In this document: in pieces, positions 1 through 5,677 of the stretch
Layout: each line of letters begins with the position of its first letter
Numbering within the stretch: position 1 is the stretch's first letter
NCBI GenBank assembly: GCA_016342385.1
Contig: JAEINM010000223.1
Span: forward strand, 1-6,838
DNA from: Spirochaetaceae bacterium
GTDB lineage: Bacteria; Spirochaetota; Spirochaetia; DSM-2461
DNA: 6,838 nt
Direction of reading: 5' to 3'
Position numbers and translations under genes: made by a program
Notes under the pieces: generated by a model
What the model was told of the DNA's origin: nothing
The model's input: the letters and a program-made list of their open reading frames with translations, nothing else
Databases searched by the model: none

Positions 1-189
1 ATTGAAGCTTCGGAAAAACTGGAATTGCTTGACAGTGGAAAAATTTTCGGTAATGTCAGAACTCCCAATTTAAAAATTGCAGAAGGTGTTGAGTTTGACG
101 GCGAATGCGAAATGATTAAAAATCCCGAAGATATCGACATATTCTCTGCAACTGTTTCTCAGTTGAAGCAATCAGTTAAAAATGTCTGA
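1..189 (+). CDS. Bactofilin (polymer-forming cytoskeletal protein), C-terminal part
   Basis: The window opens inside a reading frame whose last 62 codons end at TGA 187-189. The translation includes SGKIFGNVRTPNLKIAEGV followed by a G-E-C-E-M segment. This fits the last rungs of the bactofilin beta-helix (DUF583/CcmA family), in which short hydrophobic strands alternate with Gly/Asn turns and lead into a 'tp.L.i..G..f.G...M' ending. Bactofilins polymerise without nucleotide into filaments that act as scaffolds at the inner membrane, often for cell shape or peptidoglycan enzymes. The tail after the helix (about 20 residues, ending in QLKQSVKNV) is short and polar. The start and most of the domain lie outside the window, so length and N-terminus cannot be judged. 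The next gene starts inside this gene's last codons, so the two are probably co-transcribed. The family call is from pattern recognition on a short fragment. Confidence 0.8.
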   Translation: MEASEKLELLDSGKIFGNVRTPNLKIAEGVEFDGECEMIKNPEDIDIFSATVSQLKQSVKNV

Positions 190-670
190 TTTAGAAGATT
201 ACTCTCTGTTGTTATTTGATCTATTGGTCGGTCGCGGGTTGACAATGACTGCAGCAGAATCCTGCACCGGCGGACTAATATCAAAAATAATGACTGATCA
301 TCCCGGAAGTTCAGAAGTTTTCTGGGGTAGTTTTATAAGCTATTCTAATGATTCGAAGAAAAGACTTCTGAATATAAAGAGTTCTATTCTCGACTCCTAT
401 GGAGCTGTTTCCGGAGAAACTGTACGTGCTATGTCTCTAGGAGCTCTTCGGTTAAGTAGAGCTTCCTGTTCTGTCTCAGTTTCCGGTATTGCAGGTCCCG
501 GTGGTGGATCGGATTTAAAGCCTGTTGGAACTGTCTGGATCTGTGCCGCTTTGAAAGGAGGCCCTTTAAAAATGGAAAATTTCCTTTTTCAGGGTAATCG
601 TTCCATAGTCAGGAATAAAACGGCAGCAGCAGCATTAAAGATGTTATATCATCTAATTTTAGAAAATTAA
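182..670 (+). CDS. pncC: Stand-alone CinA C-terminal domain protein, nicotinamide-nucleotide amidohydrolase (PncC)
   Basis: This 162-residue protein is a single CinA C-terminal domain (COG1546), the size of E. coli PncC, without the N-terminal molybdopterin-binding-like domain of full-length CinA. The family deamidates nicotinamide mononucleotide to nicotinate mononucleotide in the cytosol, recycling the NMN made by NAD-dependent DNA ligase. Visible signatures are TAAESCTGG (residues 23-31, with the presumed nucleophile Ser27), HPGSS (40-44), SYSNDSK (53-59, with Tyr54 and Lys59 at the conserved catalytic positions) and the glycine-rich SGIAGPGGG followed by KPVGTVW. All key residues look intact, so the enzyme should be active. 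The ATG at 182 overlaps the bactofilin end by 8 nt and has only a weak Shine-Dalgarno. This suggests translation by coupling to the upstream gene. No better start lies downstream before the SCTGG motif. The older 'competence-damage inducible' name is historical. Confidence 0.93.
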   Translation: MSDLEDYSLLLFDLLVGRGLTMTAAESCTGGLISKIMTDHPGSSEVFWGSFISYSNDSKKRLLNIKSSILDSYGAVSGETVRAMSLGALRLSRASCSVSVSGIAGPGGGSDLKPVGTVWICAALKGGPLKMENFLFQGNRSIVRNKTAAAALKMLYHLILEN

Positions 671-673
671 CTA

Positions 674-702
674 TTGACAGTAAATAAATGAATCAATATA
701 GT
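674..702 (+). promoter_or_regulatory. Sigma-70-type promoter for rho
   Basis: A perfect -35 box TTGACA (674-679) is followed after 17 nt by TATAGT (697-702), five of six matches to the -10 consensus. Transcription would start near 709, giving a leader of about 108 nt before rho. A second perfect TATAAT lies at 718-723 but has no recognisable -35 at the right distance. The promoter begins four bases after the cinA stop, so rho can be transcribed separately from the bactofilin-cinA unit. Confidence 0.7.
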
Positions 703-708
703 AAATTT

Positions 709-726
709 AGTATTAGATATAATACT
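709..726. repeat. Perfect inverted repeat at the predicted 5' end of the rho mRNA
   Basis: AGTATTA (709-715) and TAATACT (720-726) are exact inverted copies around the loop GATA. The repeat begins where transcription from the 674-702 promoter should begin. It could be a 5' stem-loop of the rho transcript or a small operator. It has only one G-C pair per arm, so the hairpin would be weak. No function can be assigned from sequence alone. Confidence 0.4.
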
Positions 727-816
727 CATATGTGTACCCCTGTTGTTCGGTTCATATCATAATCAAAAATAAGCACTATTATACATATAAATACCAAAAA
801 TAAATATGGAGAAATC

Positions 817-2664
817 ATGGCTATTATTCGCAAGAATCAGTCTCCTTTAATTGCAGAAAATCCTGTAGAATCAGAAACACCCCAAGGGGAACTCGAGTTG
901 GAAATGAATCCGATAAATGAAGAAGAAACAAAACCTAAAAGAAAGCGCACAGTTAAAGTAAAGCTTAAGGATAATGATACCGGTGTTTCAGATGAGGCAT
1001 CCAGTACTGAAAATATTGATATTGGTTCTGGTGAAGAGGGAGACTCTGAATCAGCCGCTAAAAAATCCAAGAGAGCTGTCAGAAAAAGAACTGTTAAAAA
1101 AACGGCTCCGGTAACAGAAGTAATCACAAGTGAGTTAGGAGAAACTGTTCCTGTACCGGAAAATCCTGATACCCGGAAAGAGGGATTTTCAGAACAGGTC
1201 AAAGCAGATGTATCTGGGGACACCGATTCTGATGAACCGGATAGCACCGATATAAACGAGAGGCAGGATCAGAAAAAGAGACAGGACAGCAAGTATAATA
1301 ATAATAATCGAAGAGGAAGTTATTCGAGAAATCGCAATAATCGTTCAAGAAGAGACTCAACGAAAATACCTAAGCAGATTTCTCTTCCTACTGAAGACCA
1401 GCCAAGAATAACGATTAATGAATTAAGTCATAAAAATATGCCCGATCTCAGGCAATATGCGCTGGATATGGGAATCGAAAGAGATGATCTTATCACACTT
1501 AAAAAGCAGGAATTGATTTTTGCCATATTGAAAGCCCATATAGAGCTGAATGGTGTTATCTTTGCCGATGGAGCATTAGAGATTTTACCTGATGGTTATG
1601 GATTTCTCCGATCCTCTTTTAATTCCTATTTACCCGGAGGTGATGATATCTACGTCTCACCTTCTCAGATCCGGCTTTTCAATCTGAGGACAGGAGATAC
1701 TGTTTTCGGTCAGATCCGTTCTCCCAAAGAAGGGGAGCGATTTTTTGCCATGTTGCGCGTGGAAACCATAAACTATGATGATCCTATTGTGGCCCAGTCA
1801 AGAGTCGCTTTTGAAAATCTGACTCCTTTGTTTCCAACGGAACGATTGAACATGGAGACCAAGTCAACCGATCCGTCTACTCGAATGATCAATCTGTTCT
1901 GCCCGATCGGTAAAGGACAGAGGGGACTGATTGTCTCTCCTCCCAGAACCGGAAAAACAGTCCTGTTACAAAAAATTGCCAATGCTATTACAGAAAATCA
2001 CCCTGAAGTTCATCTCATTGTGCTCCTGGTTGATGAAAGGCCTGAAGAAGTTACCGACATGAAGAGAAGTGTACAGGGGGAGGTCGTTGCATCTACTTTC
2101 GATGAACCGGCCTCACGTCATGTTCAAGTGGCAGAGATGGTTCTTGAAAAAGCAAAGAGATTAACAGAACATAAAAAAGATGTTGTTATACTCCTCGATT
2201 CCATTACGAGACTGGCAAGAGCCTACAATCAGACAGTTCCAACTTCAGGTAAGATCCTGTCAGGTGGTGTCGATTCCAATGCACTGCATAGACCAAAGAG
2301 ATTTTTTGGAGCAGCGAGAAATATAGAGTTTGGCGGAAGCCTGACAATCGTGGCCACGGCACTTATCGATACAGGTAGTCGTATGGATGAAGTTATTTTT
2401 GAAGAATTCAAAGGAACTGGTAATATGGAAGTTGTTCTGGATCGAAAGATGGCCGATAAACGTTTATATCCGGCAGTCAATCTGAAAAAATCCGGAACAA
2501 GAAAAGAAGACCTACTTTTAACAAATGAAGAGTTAAATAAAATGTGGATTCTGAGAAAAGTTATAAGTCCTATGGATGATGTCCAACTCACTGAGATGAT
2601 TGTTGACAAAATGCGGAAAACCAAGAATAATGAAGCGTTCCTGAGGTCTATGAATACAACCTGA
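817..2664 (+). CDS. rho: Transcription termination factor Rho with long disordered N-terminal extension
   Basis: Rho is the hexameric RNA-dependent ATPase helicase that ends transcription of untranslated RNA. The protein has 615 residues against 419 in E. coli. Residues 1-197 are a low-complexity extension: acidic stretches alternate with basic blocks (KPKRKRTVKVK at 39-49, RAVRKRTVKKT at 86-96) and end in an Asn/Arg-rich patch (about 149-183, including NNNNRR). From about residue 198 the usual domains follow: the N-terminal helical domain, the primary RNA-binding cold-shock fold (LPDGYGFLRS, DDIYVSPSQIRLFNLRTGD), Walker A PPRTGKT (375-381), catalytic Glu407, Walker B Asp461, Q-loop (481-493), R-loop KGTGN (532-536) and arginine finger Arg562. 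Each core residue sits 196 positions after its E. coli counterpart, so the core has no insertions or deletions. The ATG at 817 has GGAGA five nt upstream. rpmE follows directly, a widespread arrangement. Confidence 0.98.
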   Translation: MAIIRKNQSPLIAENPVESETPQGELELEMNPINEEETKPKRKRTVKVKLKDNDTGVSDEASSTENIDIGSGEEGDSESAAKKSKRAVRKRTVKKTAPVTEVITSELGETVPVPENPDTRKEGFSEQVKADVSGDTDSDEPDSTDINERQDQKKRQDSKYNNNNRRGSYSRNRNNRSRRDSTKIPKQISLPTEDQPRITINELSHKNMPDLRQYALDMGIERDDLITLKKQELIFAILKAHIELNGVIFADGALEILPDGYGFLRSSFNSYLPGGDDIYVSPSQIRLFNLRTGDTVFGQIRSPKEGERFFAMLRVETINYDDPIVAQSRVAFENLTPLFPTERLNMETKSTDPSTRMINLFCPIGKGQRGLIVSPPRTGKTVLLQKIANAITENHPEVHLIVLLVDERPEEVTDMKRSVQGEVVASTFDEPASRHVQVAEMVLEKAKRLTEHKKDVVILLDSITRLARAYNQTVPTSGKILSGGVDSNALHRPKRFFGAARNIEFGGSLTIVATALIDTGSRMDEVIFEEFKGTGNMEVVLDRKMADKRLYPAVNLKKSGTRKEDLLLTNEELNKMWILRKVISPMDDVQLTEMIVDKMRKTKNNEAFLRSMNTT

Positions 2665-2711
2665 TGGAAATCGGGGTCTTTGAAACGGAGCCCTGCGGAG
2701 GATTTTTATAA
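2664..2711 (+). CDS. Possible 15-codon coupling/leader ORF between rho and rpmE
   Basis: An ATG at 2664 shares its A with the rho stop (TGATG) and opens a frame of 15 codons, MEIGVFETEPCGGFL, closed by TAA at 2709-2711. That stop shares its last A with the rpmE start (TAATG). Terminating ribosomes could therefore re-initiate twice and carry translation from rho into rpmE. The rpmE Shine-Dalgarno lies inside this frame, so its translation would also affect access to that site. The peptide has no recognisable family, and a 48-bp open frame is easily produced by chance. It is listed for its exact double overlap and not as an established gene. Confidence 0.25.
   Translation: MEIGVFETEPCGGFL
2697..2701 (+). 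promoter_or_regulatory. Strong ribosome binding site of rpmE
   Basis: GGAGG at 2697-2701 lies 9 nt before the rpmE ATG at 2711. It is the strongest Shine-Dalgarno match in the window, in line with the high output needed for a ribosomal protein that shares an mRNA with the less abundant Rho. Confidence 0.8.
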
Positions 2712-2920
2712 TGAAAGATGGAATACATCCCAAATACGAACTGGCGACGGCTAAATGTGCCTGTGGTAATACTTTTCAAGTAAAGAACACTATAGGAGAC
2801 CTGGAACTGGAAATCTGTTCTGAATGTCACCCTTTCTTTACAGGTAAGCAGAAACTTGTAGATACTGCCGGACGTATAGAAAGATTTAACAAAAAATACG
2901 GTATCAAAAATAAAGACTGA
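2711..2920 (+). CDS. rpmE: 50S ribosomal protein L31, zinc-binding type
   Basis: This 69-residue protein is bL31, a late-assembling large-subunit protein that bridges the 50S central protuberance and the 30S head. It opens with the typical MKDGIHPKY and contains CxC (Cys16, Cys18) and CxxC (Cys36, Cys39), followed by HPFFTGKQKLVDTAGRIERF. The four cysteines mark the zinc-binding 'C+' paralogue and not the zinc-free 'C-' form used under zinc limitation. Length is normal and nothing is missing. It starts 46 nt after rho and is followed at once by terminator structures, so it is the last gene of the rho unit. In E. coli L31 represses its own translation by binding its leader; whether that holds here cannot be seen. 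Confidence 0.98.
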   Translation: MKDGIHPKYELATAKCACGNTFQVKNTIGDLELEICSECHPFFTGKQKLVDTAGRIERFNKKYGIKNKD

Positions 2921-2932
2921 TATACCGTTTTT
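2898..2932 (+). terminator. Possible weak first terminator at the rpmE stop
   Basis: ACGGTAT (2898-2904) pairs perfectly with ATACCGT (2922-2928), and TTTTT runs from 2928 to 2932. The loop is long (17 nt), the stem is only 7 bp with three G-C pairs, and it includes the end of the rpmE coding sequence. It may attenuate transcription ahead of the stronger hairpin that follows. Confidence 0.35.
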
Positions 2933-2938
2933 CTGGAG

Positions 2939-2967
2939 AGGGCTGTTCATAATGAACAGCCCTTTTT
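2939..2967 (+). terminator. Strong intrinsic terminator after rho-rpmE
   Basis: AGGGCTGTTC (2939-2948) pairs without mismatch with GAACAGCCCT (2954-2963) around a 5-nt loop, and the stem runs into TTTTT (2963-2967). This is a textbook Rho-independent terminator. It separates the rho-rpmE unit from the galactokinase-like operon. Confidence 0.92.
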
Positions 2968-2970
2968 ACT

Positions 2971-2976
2971 TATAAT
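2971..2976 (+). promoter_or_regulatory. Candidate -10 box right after the terminator
   Basis: A perfect TATAAT begins 3 nt after the terminator T-tract. No good -35 is visible at 16-18 nt: the closest is TTCATA (2946-2951) at 19 nt, inside the hairpin. It could start the mRNA of the galactokinase-like operon near 2983, but it may be chance in AT-rich DNA. Confidence 0.3.
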
Positions 2977-3016
2977 GCATAATTTCACTATTAAAAAAGG
3001 AATATCCCCTTTTCTA

Positions 3017-3045
3017 TTGTAAAAATGCCGATTCAGCCTTAATAT
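3017..3045 (+). promoter_or_regulatory. Candidate promoter of the galK-like/surE/TPR/NHL operon
   Basis: TTGTAA (3017-3022) and TAATAT (3040-3045) are separated by 17 nt, each with four of six consensus matches. A start near 3052 would leave a leader of about 30 nt before the ATG at 3082. This is moderate support only. The TATAAT at 2971 is the rival candidate. Confidence 0.35.
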
Positions 3046-3061
3046 GGTTAATATTAGAGCT
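3035..3061. repeat. Imperfect inverted repeat over the candidate -10 region
   Basis: TAATAT (3040-3045) and ATATTA (3051-3056) form an inverted pair around GGTTA. Moving outward come a T-G wobble and a C-A mismatch, then AGC (3035-3037) with GCT (3059-3061). TTAATAT also occurs twice as a direct repeat (3039-3045 and 3048-3054). Its position over the presumed -10 and start site would suit an operator, but the arms are mostly A/T and no known binding-site family is recognised. Confidence 0.3.
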
Positions 3062-3081
3062 TTATCACCAGGTGCTTGATT

Positions 3082-4242
3082 ATGAAAGAAATATTTTCCC
3101 TTCATAAAGAAGAATATAGTACAGAACCGGAAGTTGTTACATCGGCTCCGGGGAAGATTAATCTTATGGGGGAATATACAGAATTTTCTGAAGGTTATGT
3201 GCTATCTGTTGCTATCGATAGATATGTAGAGGTAGCGGTATCCAGGAGAAATGACAATTCTCTCAGATTCTATTCTGTAAATTACGACGAAAGAAAAAAG
3301 ACAACGATCTCAAACCTTAAAAAGAAAAAAGAGGATAGATGGGCCAATTACCCTAAAGGGGTCATCTCTTCCCTTTTGAGGATCGGTTGCATTCTAAAGG
3401 GTGTTGATATAACCATTATGGGTAATATTCCCGAAGGAATAGGCTTGGCTTCATCTTCAGCTATGGCTATAGCCCTGACTGTTGCTTTGAAAAAACTATT
3501 TGAACTGGAATTAAGTGAAGTTCAGATCATTGAGGCTGCCAGGCAGTCTGAGTCAGTTTTCCTCGGTCAGAAAACAGGGATTTCTTCATTTCTACTGGCT
3601 TTTTATGCCAAAGCGGGATACGCCATGTTTCTCGATACGAGAAGTCTTGAATATGAATACGTACAACTGAAATTCAAAGACCACAGTTTTCTGATTACCG
3701 ATACGAGAATTCCTCCTTCATTAATCGAAATTGATGATGAAATTGACTACTATGAAGATTTTAAAACAATTGTAAAAGCTTTATCGGCAAGAAAACCCGG
3801 ATCTTCTCTAAGAGATTATTCTAAAAAAGATCTGAGTCTCAGCATTGATGGAGTCAGTGAAGATACCAGGAGACGTTCAATGCATATCATGGATGAGAAT
3901 CAGAGAGTACTTGATATGAAAGTATACCTTGAGCAATCAGATATGATCATGTGCGGTAGATTGTTAAGCCGATCACATGAGAGTCTTAGAAATCAGTTTG
4001 ATGTTTCCTGTCCGGAGCTGGATTGGCTTGTAAAACGGGCCCAGGAGACTCAGGGGGTATATGGTTCAAGACTGACTGGCAAAGGTTATGGGGGCTGTAC
4101 AGTTTCATTGATTGAAAATGATAAGATAGAGATCTATGAAGAACACCTTGAAGAATATGAGAGGATCTTCGGTTTTAAAGCTGAAGATTTTATATGTAAG
4201 CCTTCTACTGGAGTCAAAATTATTTTCCCTCAAGAAGGCTGA
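3082..4242 (+). CDS. galK: Divergent galactokinase-family GHMP kinase, catalytic residues substituted
   Basis: This 386-residue protein aligns along its whole length with galactokinase, which phosphorylates alpha-D-galactose at C1 in the cytosol. Family marks: APGKINLMGEYTEF (22-35, the galactokinase signature region), WANY-KGV, the GHMP phosphate loop GLASSSAM (121-128), FLDTRSLE, motif 3 LTGKGYGGC (331-339) and a C-terminal CKPSTG. Key residues differ. The catalytic Arg of PGR is Lys25. The sugar-contact H, D and Y of GEHTDY become Tyr32, Glu34 and Phe35. The catalytic-base Asp of GIMDQ is Ser169 in GISSF. The SEYN-R-R segment is not found. It may bind another sugar or have lost catalysis. 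The ATG at 3082 is chosen because AGGTG (3070-3074) lies 7 nt before it; the in-frame TTG at 3076 is too close. surE follows after 3 nt, and no galT or galE is nearby. The symbol denotes family only. Confidence 0.85.
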   Translation: MKEIFSLHKEEYSTEPEVVTSAPGKINLMGEYTEFSEGYVLSVAIDRYVEVAVSRRNDNSLRFYSVNYDERKKTTISNLKKKKEDRWANYPKGVISSLLRIGCILKGVDITIMGNIPEGIGLASSSAMAIALTVALKKLFELELSEVQIIEAARQSESVFLGQKTGISSFLLAFYAKAGYAMFLDTRSLEYEYVQLKFKDHSFLITDTRIPPSLIEIDDEIDYYEDFKTIVKALSARKPGSSLRDYSKKDLSLSIDGVSEDTRRRSMHIMDENQRVLDMKVYLEQSDMIMCGRLLSRSHESLRNQFDVSCPELDWLVKRAQETQGVYGSRLTGKGYGGCTVSLIENDKIEIYEEHLEEYERIFGFKAEDFICKPSTGVKIIFPQEG

Positions 4243-4245
4243 TAT

Positions 4246-4992
4246 ATGACAATTTTACTGACAAATGATGATGGTATAGACAGTCCTGGACTGACCGCTC
4301 TTTATAAATCACTTTCCGACAAATATAATGTCTGGATTATGGCTCCTGATGGTGATCGCAGCGGAAAATCTCAATCAATTACATTCAGAGATGCAATTCG
4401 GACAACTCCTGTATCGGAGCGGGCTTTCGCCTGCAGCGGGACACCTGCTGATTGTGTCGCTATCTCAATGCTGGGAGCTATTCCTGATGAGATTGAGCTT
4501 GTTATTTCCGGTATTAATCTGGGACCGAATCTGGGAACTGATATTATCTACTCCGGTACTGCTGCTGCGGCCAGACAGGCTTCATTGAACAATTGCCCGG
4601 CAATTGCAGTCTCTCTTTCCACACAGACTCATCCTTTTAATTTTACTGATGCCACATCTTTTATTAGAGAGAATATTGAGACTCTGATGAGTTTATGGAA
4701 TAATGATCATTTTGTGAATATTAATATTCCCCAGCGGTTAAATAAAAACTATTCAGTCGAAATTACTCATCCTTCACGAAGAATATATGAAGATAATCTT
4801 GTAAAATTTGTATCTCCAGCCAACGAGACATATTATTTCCTAAATGGTACAGGTATAGCCTCTTCAGATCTGAAAGGTGAGGATTCTTCTGCTATACTGA
4901 ATGGTAATATTTCCCTCTCACCGATTTATCTTCATCCTGTTAATCATAGAGAAGATGCAATGTATAAGTCTGCTGAGTATAAGAGGTGGTAG
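4246..4992 (+). CDS. surE: 5'/3'-nucleotidase SurE
   Basis: SurE is a metal-dependent phosphatase that removes phosphate from nucleoside 5'- and 3'-monophosphates, and in some species from short polyphosphate. It acts in the cytosol as a dimer or tetramer and has been tied to stationary-phase survival. The 248-residue length is typical. The N-terminal LLTNDDGID carries metal ligands Asp8 and Asp9. APDGDRSGKSQSIT (33-46) supplies Ser39, and SGINLGPNLGTD (88-99) supplies Asn91, which completes the metal site. YSGTAAAARQA (102-112) and the late NGNISLSPI are also family features. Nothing essential is missing. AAGAAGG (4232-4238), inside the end of the preceding gene, is 7 nt from the ATG. The gene starts 3 nt after its upstream neighbour and ends 1 nt before the next start, so it belongs to the same mRNA. 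Substrate preference cannot be read from sequence. Confidence 0.96.
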   Translation: MTILLTNDDGIDSPGLTALYKSLSDKYNVWIMAPDGDRSGKSQSITFRDAIRTTPVSERAFACSGTPADCVAISMLGAIPDEIELVISGINLGPNLGTDIIYSGTAAAARQASLNNCPAIAVSLSTQTHPFNFTDATSFIRENIETLMSLWNNDHFVNINIPQRLNKNYSVEITHPSRRIYEDNLVKFVSPANETYYFLNGTGIASSDLKGEDSSAILNGNISLSPIYLHPVNHREDAMYKSAEYKRW

Positions 4993-4993
4993 C

Positions 4994-5662
4994 ATGATTT
5001 CACGGAGAGATAAAGGTATAACCTTCTATAATAATGGAGATTATCAGGAAGCTCTGGATGCTCTTCTAGCATTAAATGTCGTCTATGAAGAGGATCCGGA
5101 AACGGCCTATTTTATGGCTTTATCTTATACTCAGCTAGGAGATTTTGAAAGTGCTGAATTCTATTTTGATATTGTCATCCGCTATGATATACATGTCCTT
5201 AGAGTTTTTCAGAGCTCCATGGTTCTCAGTTATATTTACAGTATCACTGAAAAATACGATCAGGCAATAAGACTGATTCTACAGGTGATCGATGAGGGTT
5301 TTGAATCGGCTCAACTCTATTCTACCTTGGCTTACTGCTGTCATGGCAGCGGGAATATCTCCAAAGCACTTGATTATCTTGAAAAAGCTATGGAGTTGGA
5401 ACCGGATAATCCCAATAGTCTCAATTCTTATGGTTTTATACTGGCGGAAGAAGGAAAATCAACTGGGTCTGCTATCGATTTCTGTCTTAAGGCTCTGGAG
5501 CAAAATCCCGAGTATGGAGCTTATCTCGATTCAGTCGGTTGGGCTTATTATAAAAATGGTAATATTGTCGAAGCAATAAAATTTCTTCGAAGGGCTAAAG
5601 AAGTCTGGCCTGATGACGAGGAAATTGAAAGACACCTCAGGACTGTTGAGTCCGGGTTTTAG
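4994..5662 (+). CDS. Cytosolic six-repeat TPR protein
   Basis: The 222-residue protein consists almost entirely of tetratricopeptide repeats, helical hairpins that bind protein partners. Six units can be seen, starting near residues 2, 36, 70, 106, 140 and 174, with the typical G-Y/F-A-L-P spacing. The clearest are LAYCCHGSGNISKALDYLEKA followed later by ELEPDN, and GWAYYKNGNIVEAIKFLRRA. There is no signal peptide, membrane segment or catalytic domain, so it should be a soluble adaptor. The frame is open upstream to an ATG at 4901, but the start at 4994 is preferred: it follows the surE stop by one base, has GAGGTG at 4983-4988, and begins directly at the first repeat. Its partner is unknown. 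The neighbouring SurE and the exported TPR/NHL protein are candidates by position only. Confidence 0.88.
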   Translation: MISRRDKGITFYNNGDYQEALDALLALNVVYEEDPETAYFMALSYTQLGDFESAEFYFDIVIRYDIHVLRVFQSSMVLSYIYSITEKYDQAIRLILQVIDEGFESAQLYSTLAYCCHGSGNISKALDYLEKAMELEPDNPNSLNSYGFILAEEGKSTGSAIDFCLKALEQNPEYGAYLDSVGWAYYKNGNIVEAIKFLRRAKEVWPDDEEIERHLRTVESGF

Positions 5663-5677
5663 GGGATGGAAAAATAA

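Noticed and set aside
654..669. Terminator after cinA
   Set aside because: The palindrome is all A/T with a 2-nt loop and no T-tract, so it is unlikely to end transcription.
837..1247. 136-codon open frame on the minus strand opposite the Rho N-terminal extension
   Set aside because: It is a composition shadow of the low-complexity charged region (rich in Ser/Val/Leu in reverse), with no domain and no convincing ribosome site, and it lies wholly within rho.
2648..2950. 100-codon minus-strand frame across rpmE
   Set aside because: It overlaps all of rpmE and both terminator structures and resembles no family; rpmE on the + strand explains the region.
2995..3013. AAAAGG/CCTTTT hairpin as a terminator or riboswitch
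   Set aside because: The stem has only two G-C pairs and no known riboswitch motif is present; it is expected by chance in this AT-rich gap.
3076..3081. TTG start for the galactokinase-like gene
   Set aside because: It is only 1 nt after AGGTG, too close for initiation; ATG 3082 has proper 7-nt spacing.
4328..4588. 86-codon frame inside surE
   Set aside because: It is an out-of-frame shadow; the surE frame carries all conserved motifs over this stretch.
4901..4993. Longer N-terminus for the TPR protein from ATG 4901
   Set aside because: It would overlap surE by 92 nt and add a sequence that is not TPR-like, while ATG 4994 has a good ribosome site and near-zero spacing after surE.
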